A stretch of 64,000 nt of DNA, taken from assembly GCF_004115265.2 (NCBI RefSeq), contig NC_046303.1:1198501-1262500 (forward strand). The letters run 5' to 3'. This document shows, one piece after another, positions 1-11,542 of this stretch. The stretch's first letter is position 1. Each line of letters opens with the position of its first letter. The stretch is from Rhinolophus ferrumequinum (Eukaryota; Chordata; Mammalia; Chiroptera; Rhinolophidae). A program made the translations under genes and the position numbers. Below the pieces are notes generated by a model that was not told the DNA's origin, did not search any database, and saw only the letters and a list, made by a program, of their open reading frames with translations.

Positions 1-3000
1 GTAAGGGACACACAAGGTGTGTCCCCAGAAGTCACCACCTGTGACGATTCTGTGGGAATGCTCAACGTGGGGCAGGTGCTGCCACGTCTCCGTGCAGCAG
101 TGTCTGCCGTGAGCAAGCCGGGGAGTCGGGAGTGGTCTGGGCAACTGGACCTCCTGCCCCCAGTAGCACAGGACTTCCCTGACTTCATCGACCTGTTGAG
201 AGCTGTTCTGGGTGGTGCTGATGGTGGGCGCCAAAGGGCAGCATAAACCAAGGACAGAAAACCTCCGAGCAGACACGGAACACTCCCGTGGCCGTGGAAC
301 AAGGTTAGGTGTCTTAATGGCCATCTCCACGCCCCGGGTGGCCCTCCACTGGGCGCGCTGTGCAGGTCCCATCAGAAACACACACAGGCAGGCAATCTCC
401 AGTCTGCACACATGACCCACATGGCAGACAAAGGACACCAAATGACATAGGACTCAGGTGGGAAGGTGGCACCTGCAGGGCCCAGGGCCTTGTGACTAGA
501 AAGCAGTGGCCACAGCCGCTGCAGTGACCAAGGAAGACGCTCACTGGGCACGGCTCCTGAATCCAGAAAGTCCCCTAGAGGGGACACTGGCCTCCACACC
601 GCCCTCACCCTACCTGCTGGGCAACAGGGCAGGCCGTGACATCAGGATGCTGGTCTGAGCAGATGCGGCCGCCGTGATGGGGGCCCCCGTGGTGACAGTG
701 GCCGGTGTGACATCAGTCCCGGCAAGCAGATCTGGGGCCACGTCCTCTGCAAAGCACAGCAGTCCCGTGGCACAGGAGGGGGTCTCTACCACCAGGCTGC
801 AGGGGCCGGCAGGACACGTGCACTGGAATTGAGGTTGAACGCCACTGAGGGTGGTGACAGGGCCCAGGGTGGCAGTGGCACTGCTGCCTCCACGGTCAGA
901 CAGCTCCCACACGCGGGTGGGTCCTGGGAATCGGCCCTGCAGTGGCGTGACGTGGAGGAGGGAGACCTACCTCCCAGCACAGCAGTCAAGACAGCGCCCA
1001 GCTGGCGCCAGAGGGAGTGACAGGGCAGGCTCTGCAGAACTCTGGGCCTGGTGTGGTCAGTCCCTGCTGTCCCCACCCCTACCCCAGGCTCAGCTAGTAG
1101 AAAGCGAGCCATTCTATACGTTCAGCATTAAATCGATGTCCAGAGCTAAAAGATGCCACTCTTTCAGACATAAAAAATGCAAGTGCACTTTCCCTTATCG
1201 TGGAGATGAATTTCAGTCATGCTTTCAGGCTGCCCTGCCGTGTCCACAGGACCGGAAGTTCCCACATGGCCCCCCAGGCCAACACCCACCTGCAGCAGCT
1301 CGCAGGAGGCACCACTCGCTCCCCCAGCTGCACAAGGCGGTTGGCGACGGCGGCCGGGGCCACTGCTGCTCCGGAAGCTCGCGGGTGTAATGGGAGCTTC
1401 CCGGGGGCTCCTGAGTACGAGGGGAAGGCAGAGAGGGGAGGCGGGCAGCACGTCACCACGTGGGGAAGGGTCGCTGCGTGCCCCCGGCTTTGCCCAATGT
1501 GGGGGTGCCATCATTTCCACCTGCGGCTCTTTGTGCTGTGAATAGTTGGGGAGCTGGGAATAGTGCGGACAACTCCTGACAGACACCTGTTCCTGCAGGG
1601 GGGTGGGCGCAGGGGACACCTGGGGAGACCATGCAGGTGGACACCAAACCAGCAAGGGCGGCAGCAGGTGTTCTGGTGCCAGGTGTCACTGAGGAGGGGA
1701 CACATTTAGAGACACTTACTAACACCTGTGGGCCCCTGTCTACAGCCATGACTCTCCCGCTACACAACTTCCCAGTGAGTCCAAAAATAAAAAGCCCTGC
1801 CCCCTGGAACAGCAGTACAGAGGCCATTAGGTGGGTCGTGGCTTGTTGAAGGGACAGCAGAATGAAGCACGGTGGAAACAATGACACCCAGAGCAAAGGG
1901 AGTGGAGGGGACGCAAAACGCATCCTGGGGGCCACAGGCTAGGAGCCATGAAGCTGTGGTCACCAGGCCCTTACGCTGCGCAGTGGGATTCTGACAATGG
2001 TGCCGAACGGCCTAACAGATATTCTAAAGAACCACCTGCTGCCACGGGCTGGCGACAAGCATTTGAGTTGGAACCAGGCTTCCACACAGATAAAACTGGT
2101 TTCACAACCGGCTCTTGATGCAACCACCGAGGAGCTGCCACCAGAGGGCAGACGAGGGCACTCTTTAGGGAGAACCGGGGGCTGAGGCCCTATTCTGGAA
2201 GATGAAGCTAGTGGCTGGGCAAGGCCCCCGGGAGGCGGCTGAGCAACTCGAGGTCTTCCTGTCTGCCCGTCTCCCGAAGGCCAGAGAAACGAGGACACGA
2301 AAAACTTGGCAGGGACACGACTGGTCCAAGCACATCGTGCCGCAAACTCCAAGGTCCTCCTGCAGAGTCTGGGCAGGTCAGCCTGAGGAAGGAGCCGTCA
2401 CATGGGGTGACGTCCACCAACACCTCGCACGTGGTCGGCCCCAAGGAGCCCCCTCTCTCTCAGGTGAGAACCCCTCGGCTGTGCCCGTGATGGCCCAGGG
2501 CTCAGAACTCCTTTCCAGTAACAAAACGTGGGGGTGGAAGAATGGTTTGCATACAAGGGAGCTTCCCCTGGCTCCCGAGGAAGGTTCAGGCCGCAGGCTC
2601 CAGCCATTTTCAGAGGCATTAACTGTCCCTGACCACACGCAGGCAGCCCCTGGTGGCATGGCACTGGGCTGGCCTCACTCGTCATAACTCACACCCTCAG
2701 CCACAGACGGTGAGCTGAGGACGTGCCACACACTGGCCTCGGGGATACCGTGCGCCACTGCGTCTCAACTGTAAGAATCACGCTTGCCAGGGGGTGTTTC
2801 TGAGCACATGTCACCAAGGAGCCCTGGTGCCAGTGACCGTCCCGCTAAACATTAACAAGCCTGATATCAACGGGACTAGGTCCACCAGTCTCGGGGACCC
2901 CAGTCCTACAGGCACATCACCGCTCTGACCCGGGGCCCAGGGAATGGGGTGTGAGATGCTTGTGCCATGTCACACTAGCAGGAGCCAGTCCCATGGCAGA

Positions 3001-6000
3001 GCTTCCGGTGTCACACTGTTCCAACATGACGTGTGTGCTGGCATCAGAGCGCGTGCAGAAGGAGGTTTGGAAGACCTGTGGTCCCGGTGACGTCCCCCTT
3101 GTGTGAGTTTCTGCCCCGGGTTCCACACGGGACCCGACAGAAGAGAAGCAGCCAGCTCTGTGCACTGTGGGCAGTGGGCAGTTCTGGGAACCCTGAGGGC
3201 ACCTGGACTTTGCAGGAGCGAAGGGGCAGCCCTCAGAGAAATCCACTCTCAGGGCACTCACATCACAGCTCACTCTCCCGGCCACCGGCCACTGGCTCCT
3301 TCAGGCTTCACCGTGGACACTGTCCCCGAGACTCAGGAGCCACCAGCTCCCCCCGCCACAGCTAGGCCACGGTCCCCAAATAAACCTTTCAGGTGATGAC
3401 CGCTCCAGCCCTGACCTAAGAGCCCAGGTGACACCAGAACTCCACTTCAGAGCTCATCCCCTTTTGTGGCACAAATGGGGGCAGAATCGGGATTCGCCTA
3501 AGTTAACAGACAGCTGTCAGGATTTGGGGTTAATCTTTGCGACCACACGGGCCAGGCACAGAGGCCAGGTCACAGGACCGTCCTCGCCATGTGACAACAA
3601 CAGTTGGGATAAAGCTCAGTTCTGTGGAAAGTTCTTTAACCCCAGCACCTCCTTTAAAAACTGCTTTTTTCCTCCACTGAACTAAAAGTAGAATGTTCCT
3701 TTTGAAGGAAAACATGCTGAATGCATACTTTGAGACACAGCTGACACCTGAGAACAGGCAGCTCACCGTGCCCGGTCGTGGGAAATGCCCTCGGCCGGCT
3801 CCTGGGCCTTCGGGATCCAGGGCCTTCCGGGGGTCAGTGGGTCACGGCCAAGGCGGTCAGCCGGCCGGCTTCCTCTGAGATGGCCTAGAAAACAGTAAAG
3901 GGAGCGGCTCATGCTTCCAATTCCGCCCGAGCACGTGTGTCAGGACATGCATCACACCGGGGACGGAAAGACCAGAGCGCCACCAGGATTCCCCTACCCA
4001 GAAATGCTAAAGCTTTCTCCCTCTGCTTTCTGAAAGCTCTTCCCATCACGTGCGCTTACGCAGGGGTCTGTGTGTCCGTCTGACACTGGCCACCACCCCA
4101 GGGAGACACAGCTGATGGAAGCTGAGGAAGTCTGACGATAAAGCACTGGAACGGTGACATCTGGGAACAGGCCACCTTCCAGTTACCATAGGGACGACTA
4201 CTGCAGCCTCGCTGAGCCCCCACTGCTCTTTCATTTGGCGTCTTACTGACATTTCCCTCTGCTCCAGGGTGGTGCGTGAATTACTATGTAACTGGAGAAG
4301 AAAGCGACACCAAGAGGGGGGATGACGTGTGGCTGGGGCTGGCTCTGGGGGGGGGAGTCACGGAGGGTCCCGGGAGACAGCTGAAGAGCCTGCGGGGGCT
4401 CGGGCTGGCAAGTGTGTGTGAATCCGTGTTTCCCACAACTCTGCTGCAGCCGGACAAACGGACAGGCCCCTGGGGAGTTCAAAGGTGCCCGCGTCTGGTT
4501 TGGCACACAGACCCTCGCGCCTCATCTGGCCCCTCAGCCACCCCAGCCCTCTGGTTTCCTTCCCACTGTGCTGTGGGGGGCAAACTCCAGAGACTTCGGG
4601 AAACGTGTACTTTGCTGTTTTACCAGTGACATGCTTTGAAGTGCCCTGTGCCTACAGAAGGGATCTGCTGCAAACACCCAGCTGTTAGTAAGCAAAGTCC
4701 CCTCTGACGCAGAGGAAGTGCATTTGTCACCTTCCTGTCAAATATGAAGCCCTTGTCAGAGCCACCTGCCCGCTGAGCTGACACCCACATGGGGTCAGAG
4801 GGACAGCACGGCCGAGGGAATGACACCTGCTCCCTCACCTGCCCTTCATGGTGGGGCCACTCAGCAACGGCCCATGGCGAAGTGTGAAAAGGCCACAGAG
4901 CTACGCCGAGATGCAAGCAGCTGAGAAGGCGCAGAGGTGACATGACAGTCCCTGTGCTGTCCCCATGCTAGCCAGCCACAGGGGCCACCTGGGTTGAACT
5001 GAAACTAAGTAACAGTGAGGATTAGTTTCTCCATCCCATTAGCCACATTTCAAGGGCTTGGAGACCGGGTACAGAAGTCTGTCACTGTGGAATGTTCTGG
5101 TGGCCGGCGCTGGTGCGGGCGGGACTGAGGGCGCAGGGTCGCACTCTGCGTCACCACAAGCCTGACCCCACCATCAGGAGCATGAAGGGCCGTGTCACCA
5201 GTGAGGACAGAGGGATGGGCCGTCAGGGCAAGCTGGGGACACTGAACAAATGGACAGTGGCACCTGGAGTTTCTCAGGTACTTTAAGTGCAAATATTGAG
5301 TGACATTAAATGGTTTCCAAAAGTGGCTTCTTTTAAATCCCCATCTAAGGCCCTTGGTTAGGAACAGTCAGACTCGCCAGGCCCTGAGCCGTCCTCACGG
5401 TCTGGGTGGAGGGCAGAGGCCACCAGGCCAGGGCAGGAATCCCGGGGAACCTTCCAGAAGGCAAAGCACGGAATTTGGCCGCCCAGGTCTCCTTTGTTTG
5501 GGATAGGTTTTGATGAACAAAACCTATTTAGATTGTCTTACCCACAAATTCTGTATTTCAGGTTTAATCCTGGTTTTGGCACTGCCCTAACAGTTTTCTT
5601 AAGTCCTGACTCCACAAAAGGTGCAACTACTTAAGACATACACAGATCGAGAGAAACACTGGCTACTGGACCGTGGCCACCGCTGCTGGAGGGTTCCAGC
5701 AGTCCAAGCAAAGGCCGTCACGGTTTGCAGCGCGACAAGGGCAGTGGACGGCAGCTCTTCCCGAGCAGAAACTCGATGTCCTGTGCGGTTAGGTGTGGGG
5801 AGCACGATACTGGCCACTCGGGCACATGTGCACGTAGGTGCAAAGGGCAAAACTGCAACACTGTGTCCTGAGGCTCACCTCCACGCCCAGGTCCCAGTGC
5901 AAAGCCAGGCTCTGTCCCCAGGCCCCGTGCCTCCCAGTGGACTCAGCTGGGGGAGGCCCTGTGGCCCTATCACTGCAAAGCGATCGCACGTGCCTGACAT

Positions 6001-7090
6001 CTCACCGCAGCCACGGCCATGGCCACTGTGCCTAGGGGACCCTGTGGGTCCCACCAGGTCCCATCTCCAGAGGCTCAAAGCCTTCGGCAGCACCCTCCCT
6101 CCCCACGCCGCCACGCATGGGCAGCTGATGGCGGGGGACACACTGGGTAACTAACTAAACGGGGCAAAAACAGGGAAATTGCTGGATCTTGGTCCATGTC
6201 CCCTTACCTTGCTTCGAGCTGCTCACAGGGACAGACGGCACTGAGGACAGCAAGGCCAGGGTTGGGACCAGCGCGCTCCACCCTGGCCCCATGGGGCCCC
6301 TGCTCAGCACCTGGGGAAGGAGTGCAGGGTGGGGGACGCGCACGGCCAACGGTCCTGAAGCAACAGGGCAGCCCTTCCTCCTCTCGGGGGACAGTGAGCC
6401 TCCTGGTGGGCGCCTTGGACAACCAGCCAACCACAGCGTCCTGAGAAACCCTCCCCCCCCCCCCAGGAGCTGGGGTCTCACCCGCCCCCCACCCGCCAGG
6501 GGTTCTTCCTTCCGCTCAGAGGCAAGTGTCCTGAAGGGTGTTAAGTGCATCCTCTGTGAGGCTCAACAGCAGCTCCAATAAAGTAAGCGTGGTCACTATG
6601 GTGACCGTGACAAACAGCTGAGAGCTCTGTGATTGGCCAGGAAGGGCCTCCCCCGGACACTTAAAGCCACTTTCCAAATTGAAGAAAACAGCTTTTCCAC
6701 ACTGGGGACTACAGGCAGCCTACGTTTTGTGTGACTCAGAGTTGTTGAACTAACGAACGGCAGCCGCTGTGCTACAACCTCCCCCCTTCCCACCAGCATC
6801 CACATAAAACGAGACATCCATACTCTGTACATTCAAACACCTTGACAGGTACACCCCAAAGGCCGCTAGTCCTGAGGCCCCTGGGGATGTGGGCGCTGAG
6901 ACCCGCCCCATCCCTGCCCCGTCACAGGAAACACCACGGAAGGGACACAACGGTCATTGTGCAAATCACTTCTAAGCACCAGCGGGTCTGGTGAGCACGT
7001 CGCTTCTCTCTCAGAAACACATCGTCAGCAGGAAATGAACTGAACCACGTTTGCATTGTCTTGTTGCAGTGCAATCATTAAGAAAAGCAC
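1..7090. other. Region without a recognised gene (downstream of HUS1)
   Basis: GC-rich, CA-rich sequence with only short, non-homologous open frames. GTGAC/GTCAC and GGACAC words seem unusually common. There is a C-run near 6448-6462. PKD1L1, the expected left neighbour, is not visible. Confidence 0.6.
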
Positions 7091-7113
7091 AACACACATT
7101 TTCCACGGGGGAA

Positions 7114-7119
7114 TTTATT
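7114..7119 (-). terminator. Candidate HUS1 poly(A) signal (distal)
   Basis: A second minus-strand AATAAA about 4.3 kb after the HUS1 stop, with a strong TG-rich element (TGTGTGTTGTGC) about 15 bases downstream. It could serve a longer 3' UTR isoform. Confidence 0.4.
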
Positions 7120-7884
7120 GAGTTCCAAAATACAGATTTTTACACCCAGCAGTGTCTGCTCATCGAACCATCTCAGCTCTGTGGTCACCCCACGGCCAGC
7201 CCTGCCTTCAGCTTTGTCCTTGCGTCTGGAGCAGTTTCTCCCCCAAAGCCACACTGAGTCAAGCACTGTTTGATACAATTGACACCATAAACATGAATAA
7301 AATCACCTTTGCTGTTTGTCAGTCGGGGTCACGTGAGTCAAACACGTCTGCTGTGCAGGGCGCAGGGCGCAGGACAGACGGCCCCTCCCAGATCCCATGG
7401 AGCTGCGCTGAGCCTGGGGTGTCTCCTGCTTATTTCAGACGTGCCCACCTATGTCCTTCAGGAACAGGGAAGTGACAGACAGCAAGACACACTGAGCATC
7501 ACATTGTCGACTGGACAAGACTGCACGCTCCAGAAATTGGCGAAATCGGATCAGGGCTGCGGAGGGCAGGGGCCGGCCCAGCTTGGGGGAGGGCTGGGGG
7601 AGGCACGGCCACCTCCTCACATCACCCCCACCCCCACCGGTTTACTCAAACAGCAGAGGAAAGCACAGGCACCTGGTGACAATGGTGATGGTACCTCCCC
7701 ACCAGGGAAACGTGTGTTATCTAAGGGCCAAACATTTAGAGCACGCTTGGCTGGGTACCCAGGGCATCCTGCCAGCAAGCATGGTCCACTCCTGGAGCTT
7801 TTACTGAACCTCACGGTTCAGCCAAGGCCTGAGCGCTACGCTGCCTTAAACTCCAACCACAGTGGCGGGTGGCATTAGTCAGCC

Positions 7885-7923
7885 AGAAGCCTAAGACACA
7901 GGACCACCCTAAGACACAGGACC
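7885..7923. repeat. Small tandem duplication
   Basis: CCTAAGACACAGGACCA occurs twice in a row. It lies in the putative distal HUS1 3' UTR. Confidence 0.8.
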
Positions 7924-8377
7924 AGGGTGTCTTCCAGAAAGCGCCAGGGCGGCCCCAGGCCTCGGCGTGCACTCAGGCCCCTTTCTGTGCTGAGCAGGTT
8001 CCAGGGGCTCAGTCGGGGTGAGAGAGCGGCTGGGGCTCTGCTGTCATCAGGCACCGTGTGAAGCCCGGTCCAGGCCTGGGACCTGATGTCGGTCCTTCCC
8101 CATCACCACGAAGACGGGCTCACACACACTGACTGAGCCTCACTCACACTGGGCCCGGGGCTGGCAATTATTCTGGGTGCAACGTTACCTGACTCAGTAT
8201 TTTGTACCTGTTATAATTTTAACTAGACAAATAAAAGTTCACGTTCCTACTTATGCAAATGAGGATGTGCTATGAAAACTAAGAGTCTAAAGTCTGACGT
8301 TCAGAAAATTCTAACTGCCAGTTACTCATGGACTACATTCAAATAATAAATATCATTACACATCCCTTACAAAATAC

Positions 8378-8383
8378 TTTATT
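8378..8383 (-). terminator. Candidate HUS1 poly(A) signal (proximal)
   Basis: AATAAA on the minus strand about 3.1 kb after the HUS1 stop, followed by a T/G-rich stretch (TTTTGTAAGGGATGTG) like a downstream element. No closer AATAAA was noticed. Whether transcripts end here cannot be told from sequence alone. Confidence 0.5.
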
Positions 8384-8559
8384 TTTTGGTACAAAGCTGA
8401 TTGTAAAACTTTTAGGAAATACTTACATTTATAAGGATTGAAATAAAACATCCGGAAATTACCCAGTTTCAACGCGGGCGCGTGTTTCCCCCGTGTCTTC
8501 TGATCATACGCACACGTACACGTTACTGCTCTCCACACTGGGGTCAGGCAGTACACGTC

Positions 8560-8900
8560 CTGTCTGATCTGCTCCTTTTTAACTTAACTATAAGTCAGAA
8601 ATGTTTTGCCACATCAGCACTTTTTCTGTAACATTATTTTTAGAGGATGAAACTGTGTCAAGCCACAGATTCGCTAACCAGTCCTGTTCCGTGTTTGTTC
8701 AGTATGACAGCAGAACACCTCTGATGTAACATACTCTTTGTGTAAGTTCCCGTAAGACGATGCACGAGGTCAAAGGGCACACACCTTTTTTAAGGCACTC
8801 CACCTGCAGTAGAGACCACCTTGGACCCCAAAGACACTGGGATCGGTGCCTACTCCCACCAGCAGTGTCTGAGTGGCGAAGGTGACACCAGTCGTCACAT
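8560..8900 (-). mobile_element. Antisense L1ME-like fragment
   Basis: Order of words (GGTCAAAGGGCACACACC, then CTACTCCCACCAGCAGTGTC) matches reversed L1ME 3' UTR. It lies between the mariner and the proximal poly(A) signal candidate of HUS1. Confidence 0.65.
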
Positions 8901-10070
8901 ATGACCACCTCCTGGGTCAGGACTGCACTGAGGAGAAGCCACAGAAACCCAAAGATGCCCAAGCTTCCTTTTCACCCCCCACAGAACTCGTATGAAAGGA
9001 CAGAATTGCATTTCTTCACTACGACGCGCTGCCCGTTGGGCCACACCTCCCAGCACAGGTCCCAGCCCAGGATCCCTGGACCAGTGGCCTCCACGGGGTC
9101 CTGGGCTGTGGCGGGTAAGTGGCCCTGCAGGGAGGGTGGTCAGGCGCTCGGGCATTCATCACGAGGGGGCCCAAGGAGTGTGGCCTGAGCATGACCACCC
9201 GGGGCAGTCCTGCACACGGCAGGTTGCTGCAGAACCAGTCAGGGACAGTGTCTGCCATCCAGAAAGCTATTTTAAGAGACCGGCTACCACACTGAGATGT
9301 TAGTCTGGAAATAAGCTAATTGTTCAAATTGTAGTCATTCCTCCAAATGAACTAACTCGCTGTTTCCTACCAGTTTGCCTCGGGGCATCTCCCAGCATGC
9401 GGGTTCCCCCCGCCCCCCAGGTGGGAGGGAAGAGCCACCCGGGTCAAGGCTCTGTGGGGGTCCCAGGCCCTGAAAACACAACGAGGCAGCCAGGGCAGCC
9501 GAGGACCAGGAGAAACAGGCCCCAGCCCCCGACTCCCCAGGAAGGGCCCTTTGTCCACGCCCACACAGAAAACCTTGAGCCATCCATAAAATCATCAAAA
9601 TCAGGTATTACTTAAATCAACGGCATACAGAGCTGAGGGAAATTACGGCTGGTTTTAGGACCTCTTAAAAGTTGCATGGAAACCTACTTTTCTACAGCAG
9701 ATTTAAAACTGAGATGCTCTTTCCAGATTCGAAAACTGATTGGTGAATGTTAACTCTGAAATGTTATTTGTTATTCCAGCCACTTAGCAGAAGTGAGGGG
9801 GCGGGTTACAGTCAGAAGTCAGAAGTCCTGGCTTCTAATCCCATCCCCGCCCCGGCTGTGTGAGGCCACACAGCAAAAGCTCAGAACGTCCGTGCTGTTC
9901 TGACCTGGATGGGCCCGGCCCCGTGTCCTCCTCAGCATGGCCCCGACACCCCAACAACGGAAGGTCAGATGTGCCTGTTAAATTCTTGAGGAAAGAAAAC
10001 CAAAGGGCAGTTTGTGTAATGCAGATGGAGAGAAATGTGCTTCTACTATGAATTTCTATAAGAAGCAATA

Positions 10071-10320
10071 TACCGGGGATGCCAAAAAATAAAATGTACA
10101 CAAGTGGGCACTTTGGTCAGCGTTGCTCAAGCAGTAGTTCGCCATAATCAAAAGTGTCTGGACGCTGATGGTAACCATTTTGAGCACGTCCAGTCATTGC
10201 AGAAGTCAAACGTGACTTGTATTCATCTTTTGTTATTGGTATATATTGAGTATTACAATTTTTTAATAGTTTTTTCCTTTCTTAAAATGTGTATACATTT
10301 TTTTTGATACCCTCTGTATT
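10071..10320 (+). mobile_element. Mariner DNA transposon, internally deleted copy
   Basis: Imperfect inverted repeats (CCGGGGATGCCAAAAAA... and ...TTTTTTTGATACCCTCTG) are flanked by TA. A piece of transposase C-terminus is readable (CLDADGNHFEHVQ). About 250 bases remain of an expected 1.3 kb. It lies about 1.1 kb past the HUS1 stop, in the putative 3' UTR. Confidence 0.85.
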
Positions 10321-11459
10321 TTCATTACACGTGAAATGTCATTTAAGCATTCAGAAGTAACCAATATTCCAGATGGTCAAAGCACTAGCACGTTCTCGCT
10401 AACAGAAGTCTAGGATTTATAAACTGGCCTCAGGTATCACTGCAATAGGCCAGAGAAAGGAGAGAGGCTGCAAAATTAAAACGACATCCTGATTTTAAAG
10501 TATTAGTTTAACAAAATATTACATGCTATTTGAACTAACATTAGTGAGCCTGAGAAGACGCACTCAAAAACACTGGTTTTACCTAATCATAGGAAAAAGC
10601 CATAAAACAATTTTCAATGTTGCTAATGTCCCATTTCTTCCTCTTATCTTACGCAACTGCCTTATTGCTCCATTTGCAATGTGACCTTGAGATTACGTCC
10701 ACCCTACGATGTCCACCTGCACAGGGCAGGTGACAGTCGGGGACACTGGGAACTGTGATGAGATGCATCAGGGACCTCGCAGGGCTCGGTGACCGTGACG
10801 CACAAACAGAAACATGGCCTCGTCACTGAGCACGGACACTGACTGAGGAGGCCTGTTTGTTCTTCCTGTAAACACACAGGCGCTCTTTCCAGAAAGACTT
10901 AGAACCTGGGACCCACAGTGGCCTCAGGGACACTGGGAGGAATGGCAGCCTGGACAGCTTCACGGGCGTCACACAGCCCCCATGCTGTAGCCAGACACCC
11001 CCCACACTATGAGCCATGGGTGCAGCACAGGCTCCCAGGGACAGGCCAGGACAGGTGACACAGGGACCTGTAATGCCCAGGCTGTCCCCACCGGATGCTC
11101 AGGCGGAAACAGACCCGTGCTCCAGACAGCAGTTCTGCGAATTTGGATTCTAGACCAATTCTAAATACAAGAGGATTTTCACACCTTTGATGAGAAAGTC
11201 CTATTCAAAGTCTGGATAAATACATTCTTTTCAAAGTCTTAAAAGCACAACAAAACAGATACGAGAACAAAGAATATGAAGTAATGTTTATCCAACTGTG
11301 TTTCACGAATTCAATGTCGAGTTAAAATATTAGAGGGAAACGTAAGAAAAACGTACAGAATCTGCGCTGCTGCGAGGACAAACGACAGAACACATCACCC
11401 GACAGCCTGTCCCGGCCAGTGGTGCCAGAGATCCCAGGTGCCCAATCCAGCAGGCGTTG

Positions 11460-11542
11460 CTATGACAACGCTGGGATGAAATACTGCAGGGACACGTCCT
11501 CATGGAGCAAATCGAAGTGAACCACCTTGTTCCTGACAATAT
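11460..11542 (-). CDS. HUS1: HUS1 coding exon 8 (last, coding part)
   Basis: The acceptor is CTCCCTAG. It encodes residues 254-280, [17 protein letters not shown] to IPALS, and a TAG stop at 11462-11460. The exon continues leftwards as 3' UTR. Confidence 0.96.

Larger units (their letters stand above)
7120..11459 (-). other. HUS1: Putative HUS1 3' UTR and 3' flank
   Basis: From the HUS1 stop to the distal candidate poly(A) signal. It holds the mariner, an L1ME fragment and a small duplication, and no other gene is seen. True UTR extent is unknown. Confidence 0.4.

Noticed and set aside
1-7000. Possible PKD1L1 exons at the left edge
   Set aside because: It is the expected human neighbour, but no exon with recognisable protein sequence was seen.
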